A stretch of 14,436 bases of DNA from positions 1-14,436 of the forward strand of contig DCJD01000008.1 in assembly GCA_002317215.1 (NCBI GenBank), written 5' to 3'. A program made the translations under genes and the position numbers. The notes beneath the pieces were generated by a model. The model did not search any database and was not told the DNA's origin. It saw nothing but the letters and a program-made list of their open reading frames with translations. Origin of the DNA: Caryophanales bacterium UBA1709 (GTDB taxonomy: Bacteria > Bacillota_I > Bacilli_A > RFN20 > UBA1709). This document shows, piece by piece, positions 7,069-14,436 of this stretch. Each line of letters begins with the position of its first letter. Position 1 is the first letter of the stretch.

Positions 7069-7998
7069 CTATTTTGTTTTATGAGGTTTAAAGAATGTTC
7101 GATTATCAAGAGGGAAAATATGAGGGGTAAATTCTCCTTCTTCTATTTCATCTAATGCTTTAGTAATCATATTGTATTTAGAATCGATATTATCGATTAA
7201 ATAGATGATTTCAGCTTCTAGTGTAGATGGAAGAACTGGAGAACCAAATTCATGTTTTCCATGATGACTTAATACTAAATGTTCTAAGACTGTGGCAATC
7301 TCTTTATTTATATTTAATTTCTTGCAACATTCACTAACCATTCCTTGACCAATAGATATATGACCAACTAATTTTCCTTCTAAAGTATATCTTGGTAAAG
7401 CAGGACCTGTTAATTCTTTAATTTTAGCTAAATCATGCAACATAATACCAGCATATAAATAATCACTATTTACTTTATCATATTGTGTTGCAATTGCCTC
7501 AGCAATCTTAAGCATTCCTACAGTATGATGTAATAGACCAGAAACATATTCATGATGATTTTTAGAAGCAGCTGGATAGAATGAAAAATCCATTATATTA
7601 TCTTTAAATAAATCATTTACAACTTTCTTAATTTCTTCATTTTCAATAAGTCCTAAGAACCTTGTAAACTCTTCTAATAAGCTATTACGATTAACAGGTT
7701 GTGCTAAAAAATCATAGACATTAACTTCGTCTCTATTAACAATACTTGATTCAATTACTTTCATTTGTAATTGATCCTTATAAATGTAAGTTTCTCCTGT
7801 AATCATTAGGATATTTCCAGTTACATAACTCTCAATATCCATCTCGCTTGCTTTCCATCTTTTAGCTTCAATTTGACCAGATGAATCTTGTAATGTAGCG
7901 TTAATGTATTGCTCTCCTGAGGCAGTAACTCCTCTACTAACAGCACTAACCATTAACATGCCTTTAAATTGGCTTCCTTCTTTTAAATCTTTAATCAT
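7069..7998 (-). CDS. yhaM: 3'-5' exoribonuclease YhaM
   Basis: The product is 309 residues, close to the roughly 314 of the B. subtilis protein. Residues about 10-85 form an OB-fold nucleic-acid-binding domain (KGMLMV ... INATLQDSSGQIEAKRW). Residues about 150-280 are an HD-type metal-dependent phosphohydrolase domain, with His157/His158 in GLLHHTVG, His188-Asp189 in MLHDLAKIKEL, His245-His246 in LSHHGKHEFGSP and Asp269. This combination defines YhaM, a cytoplasmic Mn-dependent exonuclease that trims RNA (and DNA) 3' ends. The start is the ATG at 7998, with GGTGA 5 bases upstream. An in-frame GTG at 8007 overlaps that binding site and is rejected. The gene overlaps the end of recX by 8 bases, so the two are co-transcribed and probably coupled. 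Confidence 0.9.
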   Translation of the reverse strand: MIKDLKEGSQFKGMLMVSAVSRGVTASGEQYINATLQDSSGQIEAKRWKASEMDIESYVTGNILMITGETYIYKDQLQMKVIESSIVNRDEVNVYDFLAQPVNRNSLLEEFTRFLGLIENEEIKKVVNDLFKDNIMDFSFYPAASKNHHEYVSGLLHHTVGMLKIAEAIATQYDKVNSDYLYAGIMLHDLAKIKELTGPALPRYTLEGKLVGHISIGQGMVSECCKKLNINKEIATVLEHLVLSHHGKHEFGSPVLPSTLEAEIIYLIDNIDSKYNMITKALDEIEEGEFTPHIFPLDNRTFFKPHKTK

Positions 7999-8467
7999 TA
8001 TTATCACCGTTTAAATTATAACACATTACATGTTTATATATAAGTTCATTACGATACCCTTTACTTACTAGTTTACTTACTAAAGATTTAGAAGCTAATG
8101 AGGGATTATTAGTAATATATAATAGTAGGTATTTTTCTTCTAAATCATAATACTTACATAAATTAGATTTTATGTATTTACTACTAAAACCAATATTTTC
8201 TAATTTATATTCAATATATTTACTTCCTTTATATTTACTAATCATCTTATATATATAACTATTAATATAATCATAATCATCAATAACCTTACTACTTTTT
8301 AATTCTTTAATAACCTCCTTATCTAATTTAATATCTTTTGGAAACTTAGATTTTAGTTTTCTTAAAAGCGAATATGAACAATATTCTTTTTTAATAACTA
8401 AATCAATTGCATATTTTTTAATGTATTCTTTTTTATCCATCATAGAAATTATAGGAATAGAATTCAT
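7991..8467 (-). CDS. recX: RecX-like regulator of RecA
   Basis: The product is 158 residues, similar in size to short RecX proteins such as that of E. coli (about 166) and shorter than the Bacillus form. It shows the RecX pattern of helical triplets. A first repeat has YCSYSLLRKLKSKF. The central signature VIDDYDYINSYIYKM plus KYKGSKYIEYKLENIGFSSKYI matches the family's I-D-D-x-x-Y ... K-G-x-x-x-I-x-x-x-L-x-x-G. A third helical unit at 122-147 ends in a K-G motif. RecX binds inside RecA filaments and modulates recombination. No clear Shine-Dalgarno precedes Met1, and Met9 or Met10 could also be the start. Very Lys/Tyr/Ser rich and diverged, so the family call is good but not certain. It is first in a two-gene unit with yhaM. 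Confidence 0.7.
   Translation of the reverse strand: MNSIPIISMMDKKEYIKKYAIDLVIKKEYCSYSLLRKLKSKFPKDIKLDKEVIKELKSSKVIDDYDYINSYIYKMISKYKGSKYIEYKLENIGFSSKYIKSNLCKYYDLEEKYLLLYITNNPSLASKSLVSKLVSKGYRNELIYKHVMCYNLNGDNND
8004..8008 (-). promoter_or_regulatory. Ribosome binding site of yhaM, inside recX
   Basis: GGTGA on the minus strand lies 5 bases before the ATG at 7998 and is embedded in the last codons of recX. Its position selects the ATG over the overlapping GTG at 8007. Confidence 0.6.
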
Positions 8468-8468
8468 T

Positions 8469-8498
8469 TTGACAAGGTAAATATATTGAAAATAGATA
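8469..8498 (+). promoter_or_regulatory. Putative promoter of yitT
   Basis: A consensus -35 TTGACA at 8469-8474 is followed at 18 bases by a weak TAGATA (8493-8498). The leader would be about 40 bases. The site starts two bases upstream of the recX start codon, so the two divergent transcription units are interleaved here. Confidence 0.4.
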
Positions 8499-8503
8499 TA
8501 GAA

Positions 8504-8533
8504 AATATATACTTAATATGGGATTTATAACAA
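8504..8533 (-). promoter_or_regulatory. Putative promoter of recX-yhaM
   Basis: On the minus strand TTGTTA (8528-8533) is separated by 18 bases from TATATT (8504-8509), giving a leader of about 30 bases. Each hexamer is a partial match (4/6 and 5/6). The surrounding AT-richness makes this tentative. Confidence 0.35.
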
Positions 8534-8544
8534 ATTAAATATAT

Positions 8545-9438
8545 ATGATTAAAAAAGATATTAATAACTATGTAAAAGCAACGATTTATGTATTCCTCTC
8601 TTCTCTTATTTATTCAGTAGGAATTAAATGTTTTATCCAAGCTGAAGGAGTTAATCTTTTAAGTAGTGGAATTGGTGGGGTTAGTGTAATCTTGTCTAGA
8701 GTATTAGAAAATAAATATGATAAAACACTTGTTTTCTCATTAGCTCAAATAATATTAAATATACCAGTATTTATACTAGCGTATAAAAGAATAGGTAAAA
8801 GATATACTTTCTTTACTATCTTAAACCTAGCTTTAACATCCATTTTAGTCTTATTAATACCAGCATCTTTATTCAACTTCTTAAACATAGATCCTAGATC
8901 AGATTTATTATTAGTTGCGGTATGTGCTGGAGTATTAAGTGGAGTAAGTAGTGGAATTGCTTTAAAAGAAGGATTATCTACTGGTGGAGTAGATACAATA
9001 GTTACTTATCTTGGCATTAGATATAATAAACAAGCCGGTAGCTTATCTATTATATGTAATGCAATTATACTATTAGTTGGTGGCTTATTATTTAATGAAT
9101 GGGTTGCTATGCTATATACCGTTATTGAAATATTTGTCGCTGGTGAAATGATAAATATGATATATAGAAGAACTAAGAAAATATTAATCTGTATTGTTAC
9201 TGAGAAACCAAAAGAGATGTGTCAAGCTTTCTTAGAGTTCTCTAAACATGGTATGACTATATTTAATTGTAAAGGAGCATATTCTAATGCAGATAAGTTT
9301 GAAGTTAAAACAGTTGTATTAGAAAGTGAAGTTAAGAAGATTATTGAAACTGCTAATAGAATAGATGATAAAGCCTTTATAACAATTGTTAATGTTCACA
9401 ATGTTAATGGAGCATTCACAATGCCAGATATACAATAA
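8545..9438 (+). CDS. YitT family membrane protein with C-terminal DUF2179 domain
   Basis: The product is 297 residues, the usual length of the YitT (DUF161) family. Six hydrophobic segments are visible at about 11-29, 62-81, 88-110, 122-141, 168-184 and 187-204. Family landmarks are the early A-E-G-V-N-L-L-S-S-G-I-G-G segment after helix 1 and KEGLSTGGVDTI after helix 4. A soluble C-terminal domain (about 215-290; KHGMTIFNCKGAY ... DKAFITIVNVHNVNG) is the cytoplasmic DUF2179 unit, a small regulator-like fold. The substrate of most YitT proteins is unknown, so only the family is assigned. The start is the only ATG after an in-frame stop 7 bases upstream. The preceding bases are AT-only, without a Shine-Dalgarno. 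The gene is transcribed alone, convergent with glyA. Confidence 0.9.
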   Translation: MIKKDINNYVKATIYVFLSSLIYSVGIKCFIQAEGVNLLSSGIGGVSVILSRVLENKYDKTLVFSLAQIILNIPVFILAYKRIGKRYTFFTILNLALTSILVLLIPASLFNFLNIDPRSDLLLVAVCAGVLSGVSSGIALKEGLSTGGVDTIVTYLGIRYNKQAGSLSIICNAIILLVGGLLFNEWVAMLYTVIEIFVAGEMINMIYRRTKKILICIVTEKPKEMCQAFLEFSKHGMTIFNCKGAYSNADKFEVKTVVLESEVKKIIETANRIDDKAFITIVNVHNVNGAFTMPDIQ

Positions 9439-9462
9439 AAAAGAAGCAATTGCTTCTTTTTT
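9437..9462. terminator. Bidirectional terminator shared by yitT and glyA
   Basis: A perfect 26-base palindrome with half-site AAAAAAGAAGCAA gives a GAAGCAATTGCTTC core flanked by A and T tracts on both strands. It can therefore terminate transcription from either side. Its ends lie inside the stop codons of both convergent genes (yitT TAA at 9436-9438, glyA TAA at 9461-9463). Confidence 0.85.
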
Positions 9463-10687
9463 AGTTATTATTTAATGGTAAATCTTTTACCATCTCAATT
9501 ACTTCTCGTTTTAGACTATCAAGAATGTTTTGATCTTGATAATTAGTTAATGCTTTATAAATAATATCTCCTACTTTTCTAAATTCTTCTTCTTTAAATC
9601 CACGAGTAGTCATAGCTGGTGTTCCAAATCTTAAACCACTAGTTAAGGTAGGTTTTTCTGGATCATAAGGGATAGAATTTTTATTACAAGTAATATTAAT
9701 ACTATCTAATATCTTTTCTGCTTCATTACCTTTTAGTGTAGTAAAACTTCTTAAATCAATCATAAACATATGTGATTCACTACCACCACTTACAATTCTA
9801 ACTCCTTTATCTTGTAAAGATTTTAGAAATGCTTGGCAATTACTTAATACTTGTTTTTGATATTCTACAAAATCTTTTTGCATTGCTTGTTCAAAACATA
9901 TCGCTTTACCAGCAATTACATGTTCTAAAGGTCCTCCTTGAATGCCAGGGAATATTCTTTTATCTAGAATTGGACCATATTTTTCTTTACATAATATTAA
10001 GCCACCTCTAGGTCCTCTTAATGTTTTATGAGTAGTTGTAGTTACAAAATCAGCATAAGGAACTGGAGAAGGATATAGATTTGCGGCTACTAAACCAGCA
10101 TAATGAGCCATATCACACATTAAATATGCTCCAACCTTATCACATATTTCTCTAAATCTTTTCCAATCGATTACTTTAGAATATGCACTTGCTCCAGCAA
10201 TAATCATTTTAGGTTTTACTTCTAATGCAATTCTTTCTACTTCATCATAATCAATCTCTTCAGTTTCTTTATTAACTCCATAGCTATAGCATTTATATCC
10301 CATACCAGAGAAGTTAATAGAATATCCATGAGTTAAATGACCTCCACTTGCTAAATCCATACCAAGTACAGTATCACCTTTTTCAAGACAAGCATAATAA
10401 ACTCCCATATTTGCTTGAGAACCACTATGAGGTTGAACATTAGCGTGTTCAGCATTAAATAACTTTTTAGCTCTTTCAATAGCTAAGTTTTCTATTTGAT
10501 CAATAATTTCACATCCACCATAATATTTTTTGCCAGGATATCCTTCAGCATATTTATTAGTTAATATACTTCCAACAGCTTCTAAAATATCATTACTAAC
10601 AAAGTTTTCACTAGCAATTAATTCAATATGGTTTAATTGTCTTTGATTTTCTTGTTTAATTAAATTTTCTATTTGCTTATCTTTCAT
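9461..10687 (-). CDS. glyA: Serine hydroxymethyltransferase
   Basis: The product is 408 residues, normal for bacterial enzymes (about 410-420). This PLP enzyme converts serine and tetrahydrofolate into glycine and 5,10-methylene-tetrahydrofolate in the cytoplasm, feeding thymidylate, purine and methionine synthesis. Landmarks are IASENF, YYGG, HSGSQANMGVYYACL, CDMAHYAGLVAA (Asp192), VTTTTHKTLRGPRGG with the PLP lysine Lys221, and TSGLRFGTPAMTTRG with the substrate-carboxylate arginine Arg353. The start is MKDKQIEN at 10687, with AAGGTGA 5 bases upstream. An in-frame ATG at 10702 lies upstream of that site. The gene overlaps the end of rpiB by 11 bases and is last in the tsaC-pepP-rpiB-glyA operon, ending at the shared terminator. 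Confidence 0.95.
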   Translation of the reverse strand: MKDKQIENLIKQENQRQLNHIELIASENFVSNDILEAVGSILTNKYAEGYPGKKYYGGCEIIDQIENLAIERAKKLFNAEHANVQPHSGSQANMGVYYACLEKGDTVLGMDLASGGHLTHGYSINFSGMGYKCYSYGVNKETEEIDYDEVERIALEVKPKMIIAGASAYSKVIDWKRFREICDKVGAYLMCDMAHYAGLVAANLYPSPVPYADFVTTTTHKTLRGPRGGLILCKEKYGPILDKRIFPGIQGGPLEHVIAGKAICFEQAMQKDFVEYQKQVLSNCQAFLKSLQDKGVRIVSGGSESHMFMIDLRSFTTLKGNEAEKILDSINITCNKNSIPYDPEKPTLTSGLRFGTPAMTTRGFKEEEFRKVGDIIYKALTNYQDQNILDSLKREVIEMVKDLPLNNN

Positions 10688-11117
10688 AATCTTCACCTTC
10701 ATTTAATTCTTTAACTCTTTTAATATGTCTATCTCCTTCAAAACTAGTATTTAAGAAGATCTCTAAATATAAAATAGCATCTTCATAACTTATTAATCTT
10801 TCTCCAAAACATATTATGTTTGCATCGTTATGTTTTCTAGATAACTCTGCTATTTCTTTAGTATTACAATTAACAGCTCTAATACCTTTAATCTTATTAC
10901 AAGCCATACACATTCCAACACCACTTCCACATATCCCAATACCAATATTATTAGTATTAGTTACTTCTTTAGATAAGGCATAACCAATTAATGGATAATC
11001 AATTGGTGAATTATCATAGCAGCCAACATCTTTATATGAAAGTGATTTAGATTGTAGATATGTCTTAATCTTTTCTTTTAGATTATATCCAGCATGATCA
11101 CTACCAATAATTATCAT
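10677..11117 (-). CDS. rpiB: Ribose-5-phosphate isomerase B
   Basis: The product is 146 residues, the usual RpiB length. It interconverts ribose 5-phosphate and ribulose 5-phosphate in the non-oxidative pentose phosphate pathway. Seen motifs are SDHAG at 6-10, DYP at 40-42, GICGSGVGM with the catalytic Cys63 (Cys66 in E. coli), ANIICFG, SRKHNDAN with His96 (the ring-opening base) and the phosphate-contact region FEGDRHIKRV. Most family members read FEGGRH here, so Gly to Asp is a small deviation. LacAB-type sugar isomerases are close relatives, but the cysteine and the gene context favour RpiB. AGGAGG lies 7 bases before the ATG and overlaps the pepP stop codon. Third gene of the operon. Confidence 0.9.
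   Translation of the reverse strand: MIIIGSDHAGYNLKEKIKTYLQSKSLSYKDVGCYDNSPIDYPLIGYALSKEVTNTNNIGIGICGSGVGMCMACNKIKGIRAVNCNTKEIAELSRKHNDANIICFGERLISYEDAILYLEIFLNTSFEGDRHIKRVKELNEGEDYER
10693..10699 (-). promoter_or_regulatory. Ribosome binding site of glyA, inside rpiB
   Basis: AAGGTGA on the minus strand lies 5 bases before the ATG at 10687 and inside the last codons of rpiB. It supports MKDKQIEN as the start rather than the ATG at 10702. Confidence 0.65.
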
Positions 11118-11128
11118 AATTAATCCTC

Positions 11129-12337
11129 CTACTTAGCTATTTCTTTACTTAATATCTTACATCCTTTATCAGTAATTAAGATATCATCTTCTATTCTTAC
11201 TCCAATACCTTCTTCTTCAATATATAATCCAGGTTCTACCGTAATTACATGTCCTTTAACAAGTGCTAAACTTCTTGCATTTAATGCACATACATCATGA
11301 GTATCTAATCCTAAATGATGGGAACAAGAATGATAATAATATTTTCTTACATCTTCAGTTTTTTCTATTAAACCAATCTTCTTTAATTCAACAGCATAAA
11401 AATCAATTACCATCTTATTTAAATCATAAATAGTAACTCCTGGTTTAGCATTCTTGAATACTACTTCTTGAGCTTTTAAAACTAAATCATATATTTGTTG
11501 TTGTCTATTTGTAAACTTTAAACTAGTTGGGAATGTTCTTGATATATCAGCACTATAATAAGAATATGCCGCACCTAGATCAAATAATATAACACTATCT
11601 TTTGGTAAAACATCATTATTAATTCCATAATGCAAAGTACAAGAATGTTTTCCACTAGCTGCAATAGTATGGAAAGCAAAATCACTGCACCCATTTTTAA
11701 AGATATGATAAGCAAATAAACTTGCTAAATCATTTTCATTTACTCCAGGTTTAATTTCTTTTTTTACTTCTTCTAAAGCAATATTAGTTATATGAATTGC
11801 TTTTTCTATTTGTTTAATCTCTTCATCTTCTTTAACAAGTCTTAGATTAGCAATAATCTCATAGACATCTTTAGATGTTTTAAGAAGTTTAGGGAATTTC
11901 TTGCTATAGAATTTATAAGTTTGAGATTCACTTATATCTTTAAATCCTTGATGATCCATATAAATATTTTGTACTTTATGAGTTTTAATAAAATCGTTTA
12001 TTACCTTATCCATTTCATCAAGATAATAATATTTATTAATTCCACCCATCTTCTTAACTTCATCATTATTATAAGTTCTACCAACCCATTTAGCTTTGGT
12101 CTCATCAAATCTTGTTAGAAAGATGAATTCATCATTTTCTTTTCCTTTATATAAAACAAAAACATCATCAGGTTCATTAACTCCTGTTATATAAAAGAAA
12201 TTACGATTAGGAACAAAACTATAATATTCATCTTCGCTTCTAGTTACTAAACTAGTGGCATATAAAATAACTAAAGAATTATCTTCTAATTTCTCTAATA
12301 ATTTTTCTCTATTATGAATAAAAAACTCTTTTTTCAT
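11129..12337 (-). CDS. pepP: Xaa-Pro aminopeptidase (aminopeptidase P, M24B)
   Basis: The product is 402 residues. An N-terminal AMP_N domain (about 1-135, with SFVPNRNFFYITGV and FLTRFDETKAKW) precedes the pita-bread catalytic domain (about 170-395). The five ligands of the dinuclear metal site are visible: Asp253 and Asp264 (FDLGAAYSYYSADISRTF), His340 (SHHLGLDTHD), Glu368 (TVEPGLY) and Glu383 (RIEDDILIT). Catalytic-site His347 is also kept. The enzyme removes an N-terminal residue that precedes proline and acts in the cytoplasm on peptides. The ATG is one base after the tsaC stop. AGGAG in the tsaC end is 12 bases away, which is long and suggests translational coupling. The two-residue change SHW to SHH next to the ligand is conservative. 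Prolidase (PepQ) is less likely because the N-terminal domain is of AMP_N type. Confidence 0.9.
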   Translation of the reverse strand: MKKEFFIHNREKLLEKLEDNSLVILYATSLVTRSEDEYYSFVPNRNFFYITGVNEPDDVFVLYKGKENDEFIFLTRFDETKAKWVGRTYNNDEVKKMGGINKYYYLDEMDKVINDFIKTHKVQNIYMDHQGFKDISESQTYKFYSKKFPKLLKTSKDVYEIIANLRLVKEDEEIKQIEKAIHITNIALEEVKKEIKPGVNENDLASLFAYHIFKNGCSDFAFHTIAASGKHSCTLHYGINNDVLPKDSVILFDLGAAYSYYSADISRTFPTSLKFTNRQQQIYDLVLKAQEVVFKNAKPGVTIYDLNKMVIDFYAVELKKIGLIEKTEDVRKYYYHSCSHHLGLDTHDVCALNARSLALVKGHVITVEPGLYIEEEGIGVRIEDDILITDKGCKILSKEIAK

Positions 12338-12338
12338 A

Positions 12339-12932
12339 TTACATTAAATCTCCTATCTTATTTAATATATCTTCTAAACTAACTGGTCCTTGTCTAATAA
12401 TCTTTACATTATCATTAGTTAAATCAACTATAGTACTCGCTTGATTATAACCAACACTACCTTCAATATAACAACCAACTTTGTCTTTAAAAGTTTTAGC
12501 TGCACTAACTGCGCTAGTAAATGGTTCTTTACCACTTAGATTAGCACTAGTTAAATATATTGGTTCATTAACTTTTGCAATTATATTATTTAAATATTTA
12601 TCTGTACTAAATCTAATTGCTACAGTAACCTTATTCTTAAATCCATTTTTAAGTGGTAATACTAAAGTTAAAGGACCTGGTAATAATCTTTCAAGTGCTT
12701 TTTGTTGAAAAGTTGATAAAGTACAAAGTTTATTAATCATCTCAAAATTTGAAACACAGATAGGAAAAGCTTTATTTTCTGGTCGATGTTTTAATTCAAC
12801 CAATTTATCATAACTAGTTAATACACATCCAACTCCAAATACGGTTTCCGTTGGAAGCAAAATAATCCCTCCTTTTTTAAGAGTTTCTATTGCTACCTTA
12901 CTTCCTTCATTTCCTTTTAAATATATTTGCAT
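12339..12932 (-). CDS. tsaC: Threonylcarbamoyl-AMP synthase (YrdC/Sua5 family)
   Basis: The product is 197 residues, a YrdC domain without the extra C-terminal domain of Sua5, hence TsaC-like. It makes threonylcarbamoyl-AMP from threonine, bicarbonate and ATP, the first step of t6A at position 37 of ANN-decoding tRNAs. Motifs are PTETVFGVG at 27-35, KHRPENKAFPI from Lys48, LPGPLTLVL, TSANLSGKEP at 128-137, STIVD at 166-170 and IRQG at 179-182. The start has GGTG about 5 bases upstream, with an extended -10 promoter before it. First gene of the operon. In B. subtilis the homologue ywlC also lies upstream of rpiB (ywlF) and glyA, so the order is conserved with pepP in place of the intervening ywl genes. 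Confidence 0.92.
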   Translation of the reverse strand: MQIYLKGNEGSKVAIETLKKGGIILLPTETVFGVGCVLTSYDKLVELKHRPENKAFPICVSNFEMINKLCTLSTFQQKALERLLPGPLTLVLPLKNGFKNKVTVAIRFSTDKYLNNIIAKVNEPIYLTSANLSGKEPFTSAVSAAKTFKDKVGCYIEGSVGYNQASTIVDLTNDNVKIIRQGPVSLEDILNKIGDLM

Positions 12933-12957
12933 TTTATCACCATCTCTAATCTATTTA

Positions 12958-12986
12958 ATTATAGCATTTATTAAACTTAATTTAAA
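12958..12986 (-). promoter_or_regulatory. Extended -10 promoter of the tsaC-pepP-rpiB-glyA operon
   Basis: On the minus strand TGCTATAAT (12958-12966) is a perfect -10 with a TG extension. TTTAAA (12981-12986, 4 of 6 matches) is its -35 at 17-base spacing. The predicted start near 12951 gives a leader of about 18 bases. The -35 lies in the T-tract of the pnp terminator. Confidence 0.7.
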
Positions 12987-13009
12987 AGGGACCTTAGGTC
13001 CCGTTTAAA
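12981..13009 (-). terminator. Rho-independent terminator of pnp
   Basis: The core stem GGGACC pairs with GGTCCC around a TTA loop (12988-13002). After one mismatch it extends as TTTAAA pairing with TTTAAA on the flanks. On the minus strand the hairpin is followed by TTTTAAATTAAG. The outer arm touches the pnp stop codon. Confidence 0.8.
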
Positions 13010-14436
13010 TTACTTCTTTTCTACTTTCTCTTCTTTCTTGATTAAATCTTTTCTAGAAAGACCAACTTTGCCCTTCTCATCAATACTGATAACAAGAACT
13101 TTCATCTTGTCGCCAATATGGCAAACATCTTTTGGATGTTCAATTCTTTCATGAGCGAGTTTAGATACATGAACCATACCTTCACATCCATCAAATATTT
13201 CAACGAATGCTCCAAATGGCTCTATTCTAGTAACAATACCTTCATAGATTTCACCAACTTTAGCTTCTCTTGTAAGATTTTCAATAATCTTTTGAGCTTT
13301 CTTAATTGGTTCATATTCATTATGGTAAATAACAACTTTACCATCTTGTTCAATATCAATCTTAACTCCATCGCATTGTTCAATGATTTCATTAATCTTT
13401 TTACCACCAGGACCAATAACATCTTTAATCTTATCTGGTGAGATAAAGAATTTAGCAATCTTTGGAGCATATTTTGATACTTCTTTTCTATATTCTGGGA
13501 TTGCACCTGTTAATACATCAAGAATTTGCATTCTTGCTTTATGAGCTTGAGCTAATGCTTGAGTTAAGATTTCTTTATTAATACCTAAAATCTTAATATC
13601 CATTTGTAAAGCAGTAACACCATCTTTAGTACCAGCAACCTTAAAGTCCATATCACCTAAATGATCTTCCATACCTTGGATATCAGTTAAGATTGTAAAT
13701 GGATGTTTGCCATCTAAAGGACCACTAGTAATTAATCCCATTGCAATACCTGCTACTGGAGCTTTAATTGGAACACCAGCTGCCATTAATGCCATTGTAG
13801 AAGCACAAATAGAAGCTTGTGAACTTGAACCATTTGATTCAACTACTTCACTAACAACTCTAATAGTATATGGGAAATCTTCTTCACTTGGGATTACTTG
13901 AAGTAATGCTCTTTCACCAAGTGCTCCATGCCCGATTTCTCTTCTACCAGGACTTCCAGTTCTTCCAGTTTCTCCAACTGAGAATGGAGGGAAATTATAA
14001 TGATGCATGAAACGTTTTTGTTCATCATCAGTTATATTATCAATGATTTGATATTCTCCTAAAGGACCTAATGTACAAGATGAGATAACTTGAGTTTCTC
14101 CTCTAGTAAACATTGCAGAGCCGTGTACTCTTGGTAATAAATCAACTTGAGCATTTAATGGTCTAATTTCATCAACTGCTCTGCCATCTGGTCTTACTTT
14201 TTCAATAGTAACAAGTCTTCTAAATTCTTCTTTTACAATATCATCACAACAAGTCTTAACTTCTGCGATAGTAATATTTTTGGTTGTATCATCAACATAT
14301 TCTTTAGCTTCATAAAGTTCAACCATCTCATTAGTAATATCATCAATAGCACCATATCTTTCAAGTTTTTGCTTAATAGATACTGCTTTAACTAATCTAT
14401 CTTTAGCTCTTGCTTCGATATCAGCTTTAATCTCAT
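13010..14436 (-). CDS. pnp: Polynucleotide phosphorylase, C-terminal part (5' end beyond the window)
   Basis: 474 residues are visible of an expected 700 or so. The reading frame is open to the right edge, so the ATG at 14326 is internal and not the start. In order: the end of the helical linker (1-70), the second RNase PH domain (about 80-320; VRPDGRAVDEIRPL, FTRGETQ, GRTGSPGRREIGHGALGERAL, SNGSSSQAS and the catalytic-site segment TDIQGMEDHLGDMDFKVAGT with Asp257 and Asp261/263), the KH domain (about 330-386; IGPGGKKI) and the S1 domain (394-462; GEIYEGIVTRIEPFGAFVEI ... GMVHVSKL). The enzyme is a trimeric 3'-5' phosphorolytic exoribonuclease and a core part of RNA decay. It ends with a short Lys/Glu tail and its own terminator. 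Upstream neighbours are outside the window. Confidence 0.97.
   Translation of the reverse strand, partial: EIKADIEARAKDRLVKAVSIKQKLERYGAIDDITNEMVELYEAKEYVDDTTKNITIAEVKTCCDDIVKEEFRRLVTIEKVRPDGRAVDEIRPLNAQVDLLPRVHGSAMFTRGETQVISSCTLGPLGEYQIIDNITDDEQKRFMHHYNFPPFSVGETGRTGSPGRREIGHGALGERALLQVIPSEEDFPYTIRVVSEVVESNGSSSQASICASTMALMAAGVPIKAPVAGIAMGLITSGPLDGKHPFTILTDIQGMEDHLGDMDFKVAGTKDGVTALQMDIKILGINKEILTQALAQAHKARMQILDVLTGAIPEYRKEVSKYAPKIAKFFISPDKIKDVIGPGGKKINEIIEQCDGVKIDIEQDGKVVIYHNEYEPIKKAQKIIENLTREAKVGEIYEGIVTRIEPFGAFVEIFDGCEGMVHVSKLAHERIEHPKDVCHIGDKMKVLVISIDEKGKVGLSRKDLIKKEEKVEKK

Noticed and set aside
7999..8007. GTG start for yhaM, adding three residues
   Set aside because: The GTG lies inside the ribosome binding site that is correctly placed for the ATG at 7998.
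9829..13901. Small open frames antisense to or inside glyA, pepP, tsaC and pnp
   Set aside because: They are shadows of well-supported genes, with no family resemblance and no start signals.
14297..14326. ATG at 14326 as the start of pnp
   Set aside because: The frame remains open to the window edge, and the upstream residues (KDRLVKAVSIKQKLERYGAI) are ordinary PNPase sequence. The gene is cut by the window.
7069..14436. Functional link between the two 3'-5' exoribonuclease genes, yhaM and pnp
   Set aside because: They lie in separate transcription units about 5 kb apart, and both are common housekeeping genes. Proximity alone is no evidence.

Overview
The window is a low-GC stretch of a Firmicutes-type chromosome. 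It reads with the standard bacterial code: tryptophan is TGG wherever I checked, and the stops seen are TAA and TAG. YhaM, YitT-type and RecX proteins, AGGAGG-like ribosome binding sites and a tsaC-rpiB-glyA cluster resembling the B. subtilis ywl-glyA region point to Bacilli or a related uncultured gut lineage (RF39 or Erysipelotrichia-like). The assignment is inference. No tRNA, rRNA, CRISPR array or riboswitch was recognised.

Left half (1-6947, minus strand): one giant gene for a surface protein of about 2,300 residues. It has a signal peptide, many small extracellular beta modules (six InlB/Listeria-Bacteroides repeats, several MBG-like Ig-fold units, a right-handed beta-helix with GGAI and FxxN repeats) and a C-terminal membrane helix. 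The beta-helix appears to be interrupted by a Hedgehog/intein-type (Hint) domain starting at Cys952, followed by a companion module. This is the most interesting object in the window. The extreme left edge may be the terminal repeat of an IS3-type element.

Middle (6948-9470): a recX-yhaM pair on the minus strand, transcribed away from yitT on the plus strand. yhaM (a 3'-5' exoribonuclease) ends in a perfect palindromic terminator. yitT ends in a bidirectional terminator shared with glyA.

Right half (9461-14436, minus strand): a tight four-gene operon in the order tsaC, pepP, rpiB, glyA, with overlaps or gaps of 1-11 bases. An extended -10 promoter precedes tsaC, in the 77-base gap after pnp. 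The C-terminal two thirds of pnp (polynucleotide phosphorylase) runs off the right edge and ends in its own terminator. These are housekeeping functions: t6A tRNA modification, X-Pro peptide turnover, pentose phosphate isomerisation, one-carbon supply and RNA decay.

The only accessory-looking part is the giant surface gene and its left flank. There is no gene-free stretch longer than about 125 bases.
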